Origin: Clostridia bacterium | Lineage (GTDB): Bacteria > Bacillota > Clostridia > Oscillospirales > Acutalibacteraceae | DNA: 64,000 nucleotides | Assembly: GCA_017409475.1 (NCBI GenBank) | Contig: JAFQSP010000003.1 | Coordinates: 124,001 to 188,000 of the forward strand | Reading direction: 5' to 3' | In this document: positions 26,394 to 34,520 of the stretch, piece by piece | Position numbering within the stretch: position 1 is the stretch's first letter | Layout of the letters: each line of letters starts with the position of its first letter | Notes under the pieces: generated by a model | Seen by the model: only the letters and a program-made list of their open reading frames with translations | Databases searched by the model: none | What the model was told of the DNA's origin: nothing | Made by a program: the position numbers and the translations under genes

Positions 26394-26422
26394 AATATAA
26401 CACAACACTCATAATTTTTCAA
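26394..26422 (-). promoter_or_regulatory. Promoter of the three-gene SGNH operon
   Basis: TTGAAA and TATATT are separated by 17 bases on the minus strand, 29 bases upstream of the ATG at 26365. It supports that start and a transcript running to 21527. Confidence 0.7.
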
Positions 26423-26503
26423 TATAATATATTTTAACTGACGTAATATTCGTAACTTAATTTTGGGTGTCTCATATTATGACTTTGGAGGTGTATTTTT
26501 TTA

Positions 26504-27226
26504 ATGCCAAAGGTATATATTTCGCCAAGTGTTCAACAGTTTAATTTGTGCAAATACGGTGATACGGAAAAGGACCATTGTCAAGAATATGCGGATATAT
26601 TAGAACGTTTTTTTGATGCGTGCGGTATTGAGTATAAAAGAAATCGAAACATGAGCTTTCAGCAAGCAGTTGCGGAATCAAATGCTTGGAATCCAGATAT
26701 ACATTACGCGTGTCATACAAATGCGCTTGACACAAATACAAGATATTCCGTGCTTCTTGTATATAATGCGGTTGCGCAATCGCCTGCATTTCAGTGCGCA
26801 GAAGACATAAAGGAATTTAGAAAACAGGTATATCCAAACCCGATTTTTGTTAATCAAAATCGCAGTTTGTATGAAATAAGGTATTCTACAAGTCCTTGCG
26901 TCTATGATGAAATTGTGTTTCATGATAATGTTGATGATGCAACACTTTTTCATGTAAGAATGCAGACATTTGCTGAATTAACAGCAAGAGGATTTTGTAA
27001 ATATTTTAATATTCCTTTTGTTTATCCTCAGGGAATAGGGCTTGAACCGGGAATTTCTGATACAGGTGTGCTTTCTGCCGGTATGGGTGCCGATAATGAT
27101 GTTGATGCAACCTGCGAGGAGTTAAAGGAACTATTTGAGGATTCGCAAGAAGAACTTAATGAAATGCGTGAAAAATACAGTATGTTGCGTAGGGATATAA
27201 ATCGATTGCTCGATTATTATAAATAA
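26504..27226 (+). CDS. N-acetylmuramoyl-L-alanine amidase-like protein (SPS-type clade)
   Basis: This 240-residue protein resembles the clostridial/phage clade of Amidase_3 that begins KVYxSPSxQ and keeps the pattern Y.D...E..QE.A..L. It has HTNA at about 70-73 as a metal-ligand region and an acidic motif YDEIVFHDN near 128-136. The usual first zinc His (GHGG) is absent, as I recall for this clade. The C-terminus (about 195-238) is a charged helical tail, likely a coiled coil. There is no signal peptide. It would cut the MurNAc-L-Ala bond of peptidoglycan if active. GGAGG precedes the ATG at a long spacing. Confidence 0.72.
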   Translation: MPKVYISPSVQQFNLCKYGDTEKDHCQEYADILERFFDACGIEYKRNRNMSFQQAVAESNAWNPDIHYACHTNALDTNTRYSVLLVYNAVAQSPAFQCAEDIKEFRKQVYPNPIFVNQNRSLYEIRYSTSPCVYDEIVFHDNVDDATLFHVRMQTFAELTARGFCKYFNIPFVYPQGIGLEPGISDTGVLSAGMGADNDVDATCEELKELFEDSQEELNEMREKYSMLRRDINRLLDYYK

Positions 27227-27259
27227 AAAAATGGGACGTCATCAATTTTGACGTCCCAT
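27225..27259 (-). terminator. Terminator of the murD-M42-YnbB operon
   Basis: ATGGGACGTCA pairs with TGACGTCCCAT around a 7-base loop and is followed by seven T on the minus strand. It lies between convergent genes; on the plus strand the T-rich tail is weaker. Confidence 0.85.
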
Positions 27260-27264
27260 ATATA

Positions 27265-28518
27265 TTATTTTTTCATTGAATTAACGGCTAAGAGAATACC
27301 CATTTTAGCGCTGTGAAAATTTATTCCACCCTGCATCCATACGGCATAAGGCTCTCTCAGCGGTGCATCACATGAAAGCTCGATAGAGGCACCAAGCGTA
27401 AATGCACCCGCAGCCATAATTACGTCGCAGTCATATCCCGGCATAGCCCAAGGCTCAGGCACAACATACGAGTCAACGGGCGCTCCCGATTGCATTCCTT
27501 TACAGAATTCGACAACCTTTTGCGAGTCGCCAAGAGTAACTGTCTGTATAATGTCGGCGCGTTTTTCGCTGTATTTTGGATAGGTTTTATATCCCATTAT
27601 TTCGAGTAATGCGGCGGCATATACAGCTGTCTTAAGTGCTTCACCGACAACATGCGGTGCGCTGAAAAGTCCCATGTACAGCTCGCGATTTGTGCCGAGG
27701 GTTGCGCCAACTTCACCGCCGATTCCGGGAACGGTAAGCCTATTTGCGCATTGTTCAACTAAATTTGATTTTCCTGCAATATATCCACCGGTTGGAGCAA
27801 TTGCGCCACCGGGATTTTTGATAAGGGAACCTGCCATAATATCGGCACCGCATTCGGTTGGTTCACGTGTTTCAACAAATTCACCGTAGCAGTTGTCTAC
27901 CATGACTATTGTATCGGGAGAAACTGATTTAACCGCTTTCGCAATTTTTTCGATATCGCCAGTGCCGAGCGGACGTCTTACAGCATATCCGCACGAACGC
28001 TGAATATATGCCATTTTATAGAATTTAGTTTTAAGCTTGTCAATAATGCCGTCAATATCAACTTCGCCGTCAATAAGGTCAACCTGGTCATAATTTATAC
28101 CATATTCGCGAAGTGAGCCGTCTGTAACCTTATCAATACCGATAACGCCAACAAGGGTGTCATACGGCCGACCTGTAACGCAAAGCATTGTGTCGTTCGG
28201 CCTAAGCATTCCGAAAAGAGCGACGGTAAGAGCATGCGTTCCACAAACGAAATTATGTCTTATAATAGCGCTTTCGGCACCTACAGCATCGGCAAAAACG
28301 CGGTCAAGTGTGTCACGTCCTCTGTCTCCGTAGCCGTAGCCTGTTGAGCCGGAAAAATGTGCTTCACTAACGCCGTTTTTTATAAATGCGGATAGCATTT
28401 TAACTTGATTGTATTCGGTTATTTCGTCTATTTCATTGAATTTTTGTTTACATAATTCAAGTGCTTTTTTATCGCATTCTTTTATGCTGTCACTGATTTT
28501 AAAAAAGTTCTGTTCCAT
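27265..28518 (-). CDS. PLP-dependent methionine gamma-lyase/YnbB (aluminium-resistance) family protein
   Basis: This 417-residue fold-type I PLP enzyme shows the features of the YnbB/Alum_res group. These are SGSTGYGYGDRGRDTLDRV near 56-74, HNFVCGTHAL, TGRPYDTL and the probable PLP lysine in GSLIKNPGGAIAPTGGY near 229-245. The annotated activity of the family is a cystathionine/methionine gamma-lyase-like elimination, though the true substrate is poorly established. It is the last gene of a five-gene operon; its start codon overlaps the stop of the acetyltransferase by one base. Confidence 0.9.
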   Translation of the reverse strand: MEQNFFKISDSIKECDKKALELCKQKFNEIDEITEYNQVKMLSAFIKNGVSEAHFSGSTGYGYGDRGRDTLDRVFADAVGAESAIIRHNFVCGTHALTVALFGMLRPNDTMLCVTGRPYDTLVGVIGIDKVTDGSLREYGINYDQVDLIDGEVDIDGIIDKLKTKFYKMAYIQRSCGYAVRRPLGTGDIEKIAKAVKSVSPDTIVMVDNCYGEFVETREPTECGADIMAGSLIKNPGGAIAPTGGYIAGKSNLVEQCANRLTVPGIGGEVGATLGTNRELYMGLFSAPHVVGEALKTAVYAAALLEIMGYKTYPKYSEKRADIIQTVTLGDSQKVVEFCKGMQSGAPVDSYVVPEPWAMPGYDCDVIMAAGAFTLGASIELSCDAPLREPYAVWMQGGINFHSAKMGILLAVNSMKK

Positions 28519-29204
28519 TATTTCACCTTGTATGTACTGAATTCAGAAACAATACTGAATCCGTTTTTTGTATAAAAGCTGATTGGTCCGTTAATGTCAA
28601 CCAAAGCAAATATTTCACCCACTGATAAATTATCAATAAGTTCTTTTAATATCGAGCTTCCAAGTCCTTTTTTGCGAAAATTTTCGCTAACACAAATTCC
28701 GCTTATGAGTGCACCATTGTCACCCTTTAATCCAATTGCTGCGCCATTATCATTTAATATCGCAACAGCGCCATCATGTCTTATTCTATGCGACATATCA
28801 GGGTACCAAGCGTTGAAATCGGGTAGTTGAAATGAGGTTGACATAATATCATATACAATTGTTAAATTGCAATTGTTCGATAGAACCTCAATCGGAGCAA
28901 CCGATTTTTTAACAATATATCCGTTATCAATTATTTCGAGTGGTAATTTGCCTTCTGAATATACTGTTTCAGCACCTATAACCTCTAAAAAATCAATTAT
29001 TTCCTCATAATCAGCGTTATTGTCAACGAGGGTAGCATTGCCATCCATTATGGACATGATAGCGGTAATTTTATCATCAACTATTTGATAGTAAAATCGT
29101 AAAAAATCAAAGCTTGTCCCATATGAACGGTAAAGTGACTGTATTCTTACAAGCCCGGCTGATAAAGGAAAATCGGGCAATTTACCGTCTAATAATTTTA
29201 TCAT
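28518..29204 (-). CDS. GNAT family N-acetyltransferase
   Basis: This 228-residue protein has a C-terminal GNAT domain (about 130-225) with the acetyl-CoA loop SENFRKKGLGSSILKEL and a final FYTKNGF motif. The N-terminal half looks like a degenerate second GNAT-type fold, giving the larger two-domain form. The acceptor substrate is unknown. The start overlaps the M42 peptidase stop by 4 bases (ATGA), so expression is coupled. Confidence 0.85.
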   Translation of the reverse strand: MIKLLDGKLPDFPLSAGLVRIQSLYRSYGTSFDFLRFYYQIVDDKITAIMSIMDGNATLVDNNADYEEIIDFLEVIGAETVYSEGKLPLEIIDNGYIVKKSVAPIEVLSNNCNLTIVYDIMSTSFQLPDFNAWYPDMSHRIRHDGAVAILNDNGAAIGLKGDNGALISGICVSENFRKKGLGSSILKELIDNLSVGEIFALVDINGPISFYTKNGFSIVSEFSTYKVK

Positions 29205-30220
29205 ATTTTGTCATCGGCCATTTGCTCAAAAAGCGCTACTGCAATATCCTTTACCGATTCAATGTCTCTTTTATCAATTACACATTCAGGGGAATGCAAA
29301 TATCGGCAGGGAATAGAGAGCGAAACTGTTCTTACACCGCTCTTTGTCAAATGAATTGCACCTGCATTGTTTCCGCCTGAAGTTCCGCGTTTGACCTGAA
29401 TTTTTTTACCGATATTGTTTGCGGTATTGATTGTTGAATTAAAAAGCGCCTTTTCATATAAAGTTGAGCCGTCCATAAAGGATACAACAGCGCCTTCGTT
29501 AAGTTTGCATACCGATTTATTTTCAGGTGTATCTATAATATCGCAGGCTGTTGTTGCCTCGATTGCTATTGCATAATCAGGCTCAACGCTGAAAGCAGCT
29601 GTTTTTGCTCCGCGAAGTCCAACCTCCTCCTGAACGGTGAAGCTGAACCAAGCGTCAAAGGGCAAATAAGACTTAATAATATCGATTAAAATAGCACAGC
29701 CGAGGCGGTCATCAATAGCCTTTGCCTTTATTTTATTGTCGCCGAATTCAACATAATCGCTATCAAACACCGCAGTATCACCAATTTCGATGTACTGCTC
29801 GGCATCAGCCTTTGATGATGCGCCAATATCAATTAATAGACCTTCTTTATCGGGTACTTTTTTCTTTTCGTCGCCGGATAACATGTGAATCGGTTTTACA
29901 CAAATGACTCCATAAACATCTCCGATTTTTACTCGCTTAGCAAGTAAAACCTCTGTATTTATTCCGCCAATGCACGAAAATGTCAGCATTCCGTCATCTT
30001 TAATACCGGTGATAATAAGACCGACCTCGTCCATGTGAGCGTCGAATAATACACGCTTTTTGGCGGAAGAAGTTCCTTTTTTATGCGCAATAACGTTTCC
30101 GAGTGGGTCGATATAACATTCGGCATAAGGAGCAATTTTATTCACGATATATTCAGCAATCTTGCCTTCGTTTCCCGAAACTCCATCCAAAAGGCAGAGG
30201 TCTTTTAAAGTATTCATCAT
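29201..30220 (-). CDS. M42 family metallo-aminopeptidase
   Basis: This 339-residue enzyme has all elements of the M42 (glutamyl aminopeptidase/tetrahedral aminopeptidase) family. These are DAHMDEVGL near 60, the zinc Asp in DDRLGCA, the catalytic Glu pair in VQEEVGLRGA, an Asp in ACDIIDTP and the C-terminal His ligand in YLHSPECV. These cytosolic multimers trim peptides. Two adjacent methionines at the N-terminus (30220 or 30217) are possible starts. It is the second of two tandem M42 genes, separated from the first by one base. Confidence 0.93.
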   Translation of the reverse strand: MMNTLKDLCLLDGVSGNEGKIAEYIVNKIAPYAECYIDPLGNVIAHKKGTSSAKKRVLFDAHMDEVGLIITGIKDDGMLTFSCIGGINTEVLLAKRVKIGDVYGVICVKPIHMLSGDEKKKVPDKEGLLIDIGASSKADAEQYIEIGDTAVFDSDYVEFGDNKIKAKAIDDRLGCAILIDIIKSYLPFDAWFSFTVQEEVGLRGAKTAAFSVEPDYAIAIEATTACDIIDTPENKSVCKLNEGAVVSFMDGSTLYEKALFNSTINTANNIGKKIQVKRGTSGGNNAGAIHLTKSGVRTVSLSIPCRYLHSPECVIDKRDIESVKDIAVALFEQMADDKI

Positions 30221-30221
30221 A

Positions 30222-31229
30222 TTATTTTACCGCCTTTCTGACATAGTCGGCAATAAGCTTCGCCGTGTTTTCAACATCGGACATTGAAATTGTTTCCGCT
30301 GCTGTGTGCATATTGAGAAGGGGAATTGAAACGAGCGCAGTTTTCACTCCCGATTTTGTAACCGAGATAGTATCGGCGTTTGTACCTGTTGATGAGCCGC
30401 AAACCTCACGTTGATACGGTATATTTTCTTCATCACAAATATCAATTAAGCTGTTGGTCATAAATCGATCGGTGATGGGAGAAATGCATATCATGGGTCC
30501 TTTTGAAAGCTTGCCTGTTTTTTGACTCGGTATTCCCTGAAATGCACCAAAGCTAACGTCAACAACGATTGCTTCGTCAGGGAAGTAGTTATAGGTGGCG
30601 GTTTTTGCCCCTCTTAGACCAAGCTCCTCCTGAGCCGAAAGAGAAACTATTATGTTGCAAGGAGCTTCACCGTCGGCGCATAATAATTTAGCGGATTCGA
30701 TAACTGCAGCGCAACCGGCACGATTGTCAAGCGATTTTCCCGTAATTCTATCGTTTACGAGTGAAACAGCCTTCTGTCTGAATGATACTCTGTCACCAAT
30801 TGAAATGACTTTTTCAGCCTCATCCTTTGAAAGTCCAATATCAATTCCCATTTCGTCAATGTCAGGGAGGCTATTGCTTTCATTTTTGAGATGGGGAGGT
30901 ATGGAGCAAAATACACCGAAAATATTTTCTTTTCCGTGAATTATAACCTCCTGCGAAATAAGTGTTCTAACATCAACACCGCCGCATTTCGCAACACGGA
31001 TAAACCCGTCATCAATCGCTGTTACCATCATACCGATTTCGTCAATATGGGCATCGAGTAAAATTGTATAGTCCTTTTTTCCTTTAATTTCTGCGGCTAA
31101 TCCGCCCATATTGTCACGACTGACCTTTCCAAGAGGTGATAGCTCCTTTTCGGCTACATTGAGCGCACCGTCAAGACCTGTAACTCCGTCAGCGTCAGCA
31201 AGTTTAATTAGCATTTCTTTAAGTTCCAT
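30222..31229 (-). CDS. M42 family metallo-aminopeptidase (tandem paralogue)
   Basis: This 335-residue paralogue of the next gene has DAHIDEIGM near 59, LDNRAGCA, AQEELGLRGA, VDVSFG and LLNMHTAAE, so the metal ligands and catalytic Glu are kept. The two copies have diverged clearly in the specificity loops (for example PPHLKNESNSLP here), suggesting different peptide preferences. Mixed hetero-oligomers of M42 paralogues are known in other organisms and are possible here. It lies 13 bases after murD in the same operon. Confidence 0.93.
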   Translation of the reverse strand: MELKEMLIKLADADGVTGLDGALNVAEKELSPLGKVSRDNMGGLAAEIKGKKDYTILLDAHIDEIGMMVTAIDDGFIRVAKCGGVDVRTLISQEVIIHGKENIFGVFCSIPPHLKNESNSLPDIDEMGIDIGLSKDEAEKVISIGDRVSFRQKAVSLVNDRITGKSLDNRAGCAAVIESAKLLCADGEAPCNIIVSLSAQEELGLRGAKTATYNYFPDEAIVVDVSFGAFQGIPSQKTGKLSKGPMICISPITDRFMTNSLIDICDEENIPYQREVCGSSTGTNADTISVTKSGVKTALVSIPLLNMHTAAETISMSDVENTAKLIADYVRKAVK

Positions 31230-31242
31230 ATTAATTAGCTCC

Positions 31243-32628
31243 TTAAAGTGAATTTACGAGTTGCTTATAGTGTTTTCCTCGCTCTTCAAAGTTAGGATAA
31301 GCGTCAAAGCTGGCACATGCGGGACTTAATGAAACAATGTCACCCGATTTTGCCAACTTATGAGCTATTTTCACCGATTCTTCGAGATTGTTTGAGTGGA
31401 TTATTTCCATTCCGCAATCGTCAAATCCGTCACATTCTTTAATGGCTTTTTCGATAGCGTTTGCGGTAGGTCCAGTGAGAATGAGAATTTTAATCTTTTC
31501 AATAGCGTGGGGTGCAAGCGGCTCAAACGGAATATGCTTATCGTATCCGCCACCGAGTACAATCAGCTTTTGATTAAACGCTTTTAGTCCGGCAATTGTT
31601 CGTGTAGGACTTGTTGCGATTGAATCGTTATAGTATTTTACTCCGTTTAATTCGCGTACAAATTCGATTCGGTGCTCAACTCCGCCGAATTCACGTGCGA
31701 CCTTGACGATTGTTTTGATGTCAACTAGCCCCCAAATGGCCGAAATAGCGGTAAGATAATTTTCAACATTATGCTCGCCGGGAAGCTTGATTTCCTTTTT
31801 ATTCATGATTTCTGTAACGCCGTTTTTATCAGCGTAGCAAATCATATCACCGTCAAGAAATGCACCGTTTTTAACCCTGTTATTGTAGCTGAAAAATACC
31901 TTTTCGCCTCTAACATCTTTTTTAAACGATTTAGTAATTTCGTTATCAATATTAAGCACGGTACGCGAAAATGCATTTTGGTGAATGAGAATATTTTTCT
32001 TTGCCTCGATATATTCATCCATGGTTTTGTGAACGTCGAGGTGATTAGGTGCAACATTGGTTACAACCGAAATATCAGGGCTTTTTCTCATGGAAATAAG
32101 CTGGAACGAGCTGAGCTCTACTACCGCAATATCATTTTCGTTAATCTCTTCAATAATCGGAAGTAGGGGGGTTCCGATATTTCCGCCAAGGTGAACGTTA
32201 TATCCCTGTTCCTTTAAAATTGTCGCAATAAGCGTTGTTGTAGTTGTTTTACCGTCAGAACCCGTGACAGCGATTGTTTTGCATGGACAAAGGTCAAAAA
32301 AAACTTCCATTTCTGAGGTAACAACAATGCCGTTTTCTCTCGCTTCACATAGCTCTGGTAAAAAATAGTTCATTCCCGGTGTTCTAAATATAATGTCAAC
32401 ATCAAGATTTTTGAGATAATCGTTGCCGAGCAATAATTTTGCGCCGGCTGATTTGAGCGATGTAATAGTGTTATTGTCAATTGACGACTCGTCACGCTTA
32501 TCGCAGGCGTAGACGTCAATGCCTCTATTCAAAAATTTATAAATAAGCGGAAGATTACTTTTTCCTATTCCCAAAAAGGCAACCTTTTTATCTTTTATAT
32601 TTTTAAAGAACCAATCGACCTTGTTCAT
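31243..32628 (-). CDS. murD: UDP-N-acetylmuramoyl-L-alanine-D-glutamate ligase
   Basis: This 461-residue cytosolic Mur ligase adds D-Glu to UDP-MurNAc-L-Ala. An N-terminal Rossmann region (VAFLGIGKSNLPLI) is followed by the ATP loop AVTGSDGKTTTTTL near 118-131. The Mur ligase central motifs NVAPNHLDVH and LPGEHNVENY come next, and the C-terminal domain has YYNDSIATSPTRT. It is not in a dcw cluster here but heads an operon with two aminopeptidases. murI, which makes D-Glu, is encoded 650 bases away on the other strand. Confidence 0.95.
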   Translation of the reverse strand: MNKVDWFFKNIKDKKVAFLGIGKSNLPLIYKFLNRGIDVYACDKRDESSIDNNTITSLKSAGAKLLLGNDYLKNLDVDIIFRTPGMNYFLPELCEARENGIVVTSEMEVFFDLCPCKTIAVTGSDGKTTTTTLIATILKEQGYNVHLGGNIGTPLLPIIEEINENDIAVVELSSFQLISMRKSPDISVVTNVAPNHLDVHKTMDEYIEAKKNILIHQNAFSRTVLNIDNEITKSFKKDVRGEKVFFSYNNRVKNGAFLDGDMICYADKNGVTEIMNKKEIKLPGEHNVENYLTAISAIWGLVDIKTIVKVAREFGGVEHRIEFVRELNGVKYYNDSIATSPTRTIAGLKAFNQKLIVLGGGYDKHIPFEPLAPHAIEKIKILILTGPTANAIEKAIKECDGFDDCGMEIIHSNNLEESVKIAHKLAKSGDIVSLSPACASFDAYPNFEERGKHYKQLVNSL

Positions 32629-32662
32629 TATGTATCATCCCTTTTAAGTTATTAACTATATT

Positions 32663-32690
32663 ATTATAACACTTTAATTACAAATATCAA
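32663..32690 (-). promoter_or_regulatory. Promoter of the murD operon
   Basis: TTGATA and TATAAT are separated by 16 bases on the minus strand, 35 bases upstream of the murD ATG. Confidence 0.68.
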
Positions 32691-32707
32691 CAATTACAGA
32701 ATAAAAT

Positions 32708-32743
32708 AAACCGTTTATCAGCCTTTAATTTCTGATAAACGGT
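32708..32743 (-). terminator. Terminator of the XRE regulator gene
   Basis: ACCGTTTATCAG pairs perfectly with CTGATAAACGGT around a 10-base loop and is followed on the minus strand by a T-rich tail. It lies 15 bases past the regulator's stop codon. Confidence 0.75.
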
Positions 32744-32758
32744 AGTTACGAGTAACAA

Positions 32759-33115
32759 TTATTTAAGTTCTTTAACCTGTTTTTTAATTTGTTCCTTGTC
32801 TTGCTCGGACATAACGCGATATTTAATGATTATTTCTCTTTCATCTTCGGTTAGCTCATCAAAATATTGAAGCTCCATTGTTTTATAAGGAATCTCGGGT
32901 GCTCTAAGAACAAAATCGCTGCTTATAATCTGGTCAATCGAAACATTATATATTTTTGCCAAGGTGTTTACAGTATCAACAGAAGGGGAATGCTTGCCAA
33001 TTTCGTAATAAGCGTATGTCGAACGCGACATATTTAGAACATCAGCAATGTTCTCCTGAGTTAGATTATGTGATTCACGAAGTGCTCTTAAATTGTAACT
33101 AATATTATTTTTCAT
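32759..33115 (-). CDS. XRE family transcriptional regulator
   Basis: This 118-residue protein has an N-terminal Cro/C1-type helix-turn-helix (about 8-63, LRESHNLTQENIADVLNMSR and YYEIGKHSPS). A short acidic and helical C-terminal part (about 75-118) has no ligand-binding domain. It is divergent from murI, and a TTGTGA-N7-TCACAA palindrome lies in the 164-base gap. It may therefore regulate itself and the murI operon, but no evidence beyond position supports this. Confidence 0.88.
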   Translation of the reverse strand: MKNNISYNLRALRESHNLTQENIADVLNMSRSTYAYYEIGKHSPSVDTVNTLAKIYNVSIDQIISSDFVLRAPEIPYKTMELQYFDELTEDEREIIIKYRVMSEQDKEQIKKQVKELK

Positions 33116-33180
33116 ATATAAGTCTTCCTTTTTACCTCGTTTTGATTTATTATAATTAATAATTTCGATTATAGTAAAAA

Positions 33181-33199
33181 TTGTGACTTATAATCACAA
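33181..33199. promoter_or_regulatory. Candidate operator between the XRE gene and murI
   Basis: TTGTGA and TCACAA flank 7 bases. A third TTGTGA half-site abuts the -10 box of the murI promoter (33235-33240). Position and symmetry fit a regulator site; the binding protein is inferred to be the XRE product. Confidence 0.5.
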
Positions 33200-33217
33200 A
33201 TTAGTATATTTTTATGT

Positions 33218-33246
33218 TTGAAATCAGTGTATATTTGTGATATAAT
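33218..33246 (+). promoter_or_regulatory. Promoter of the murI operon
   Basis: TTGAAA and TATAAT are separated by 17 bases, 33 bases before the murI ATG. Confidence 0.78.
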
Positions 33247-33279
33247 ATATAAGTTAAAATTTTGAAAGGGTGATTATTT

Positions 33280-34086
33280 ATGAATAATGGTTCAATCGGC
33301 GCCTTTGATTCGGGGCTTGGTGGCCTTACGGTCGTTAGTCAAATACATAAATATTTACCTAATGAAAGTATTGTTTATTTTGGCGATACGGGCCGTGTTC
33401 CTTACGGTAGCCGTAGTAACGAAACTATAATTAGATATGCAAAACAGGACATAAATTTCTTAAAATCGAATAATGTGAAGATTATTGTTGCTGCTTGCGG
33501 TACGGTTAGCTCGGTTGCGTCATCTGCAGCTGACGGACTTGACATTCCATTCGTTGAGGTTGTAACGCCAGCTTCCGAAATGGCGGTAAAGACAACTAAA
33601 AACGGTAATATCGGTGTTATCGGTACCGCCGCAACGGTAGCAAGCCATGCGTATAAGAATAGAATTGTCGGGATTGATAACGATATTCATGTTTTTGAGC
33701 AGGCATGTTCGCTATTTGTACCGTTTGTTGAGTCGGGATTAATCGACCCCAATGACCAGCTTGTTGAGGGTATCGTTAGGCGATATTTAGAATATTTCAA
33801 TGATAAAAATATTGATACGTTGATCCTCGGCTGTACCCATTATCCTATTTTATCACCGATAATTAAAAAAGTCATGGGTGAAGACGTTACTCTTATCAAC
33901 ACCGGTGAAGCCGCGGCGCTAAAGGTTAAGGAAATTTTGACAAGCCAAGATATGCTTGCTGGAAATAAGGGTGAAAGCCACTTTTTTGTCAGCGATACAA
34001 CTCAAACATTTATCCAAACATCTGAAATCCTACTTGGAAAGAATCTCGATTTCGATGTTCAAAAGATTGATATAGAAAAATATTGA
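33280..34086 (+). CDS. murI: Glutamate racemase
   Basis: This 268-residue enzyme converts L-Glu to D-Glu for peptidoglycan. The FDSGLGGLTV start, GDTGRVPYG, catalytic Cys73 and the second catalytic Cys in LGCTHYP near 186 are present. The motif around Cys73 reads AACGTVSS, where most racemases have ACNTAS, so the usual Asn is Gly. The gene heads an operon with a DUF1934 protein, argS and ruvX, and lies next to the murD operon on the opposite strand. Confidence 0.94.
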   Translation: MNNGSIGAFDSGLGGLTVVSQIHKYLPNESIVYFGDTGRVPYGSRSNETIIRYAKQDINFLKSNNVKIIVAACGTVSSVASSAADGLDIPFVEVVTPASEMAVKTTKNGNIGVIGTAATVASHAYKNRIVGIDNDIHVFEQACSLFVPFVESGLIDPNDQLVEGIVRRYLEYFNDKNIDTLILGCTHYPILSPIIKKVMGEDVTLINTGEAAALKVKEILTSQDMLAGNKGESHFFVSDTTQTFIQTSEILLGKNLDFDVQKIDIEKY

Positions 34087-34087
34087 T

Positions 34088-34513
34088 ATGGAAAACAAAA
34101 AGAAGTTTATATTTGTAATTTCAAGCGAAATTACAGCCGACGGCGATACAAGTAATATTGAGCTTACTACAACCGGAAGTTATTCGATGATAAACGGGCG
34201 TTGGGTTTTGCTTTATGATGAAATGTCGGAGGATAAAACTACCGTTATAAAAACGATTGTTAAGGCGGATAATAAATCGGTTACAATCACCCGAAATGGC
34301 GAAGGCTCATCAAAACTGATTATGACCGAGGGTGAACGAAATATGTGCCATTACCGAACACAGTTTGGCGATATTCTCATGGGCGTTTATTGTAATGAGG
34401 TCAATAGTGATTTAAATGACAGTGGCGGTATAATTTCAATGTCATATACGCTTGATGTTAATGCAACTGTTTTAAGCGATAATAAAGTAACGATAAAAAT
34501 CAGAGAGGTATAA
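34088..34513 (+). CDS. DUF1934 (YwiB-like) beta-barrel protein
   Basis: This 141-residue protein is all-beta with the DUF1934 layout (ISSEITADGDTSNIELTTTG near 12-31, NGRWVLLYDE and a final YTLDVNATV). The family has a lipocalin-like barrel and no assigned activity. Its place directly before argS is the same as in many Firmicutes, which supports the call. It starts 1 base after murI. Confidence 0.85.
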   Translation: MENKKKFIFVISSEITADGDTSNIELTTTGSYSMINGRWVLLYDEMSEDKTTVIKTIVKADNKSVTITRNGEGSSKLIMTEGERNMCHYRTQFGDILMGVYCNEVNSDLNDSGGIISMSYTLDVNATVLSDNKVTIKIREV

Positions 34514-34520
34514 ATATAAA

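Noticed and set aside
31771..32166. 131-codon open frame antisense to murD
   Set aside because: It lies fully inside a well-supported gene, has no ribosome binding site and no recognisable domain.
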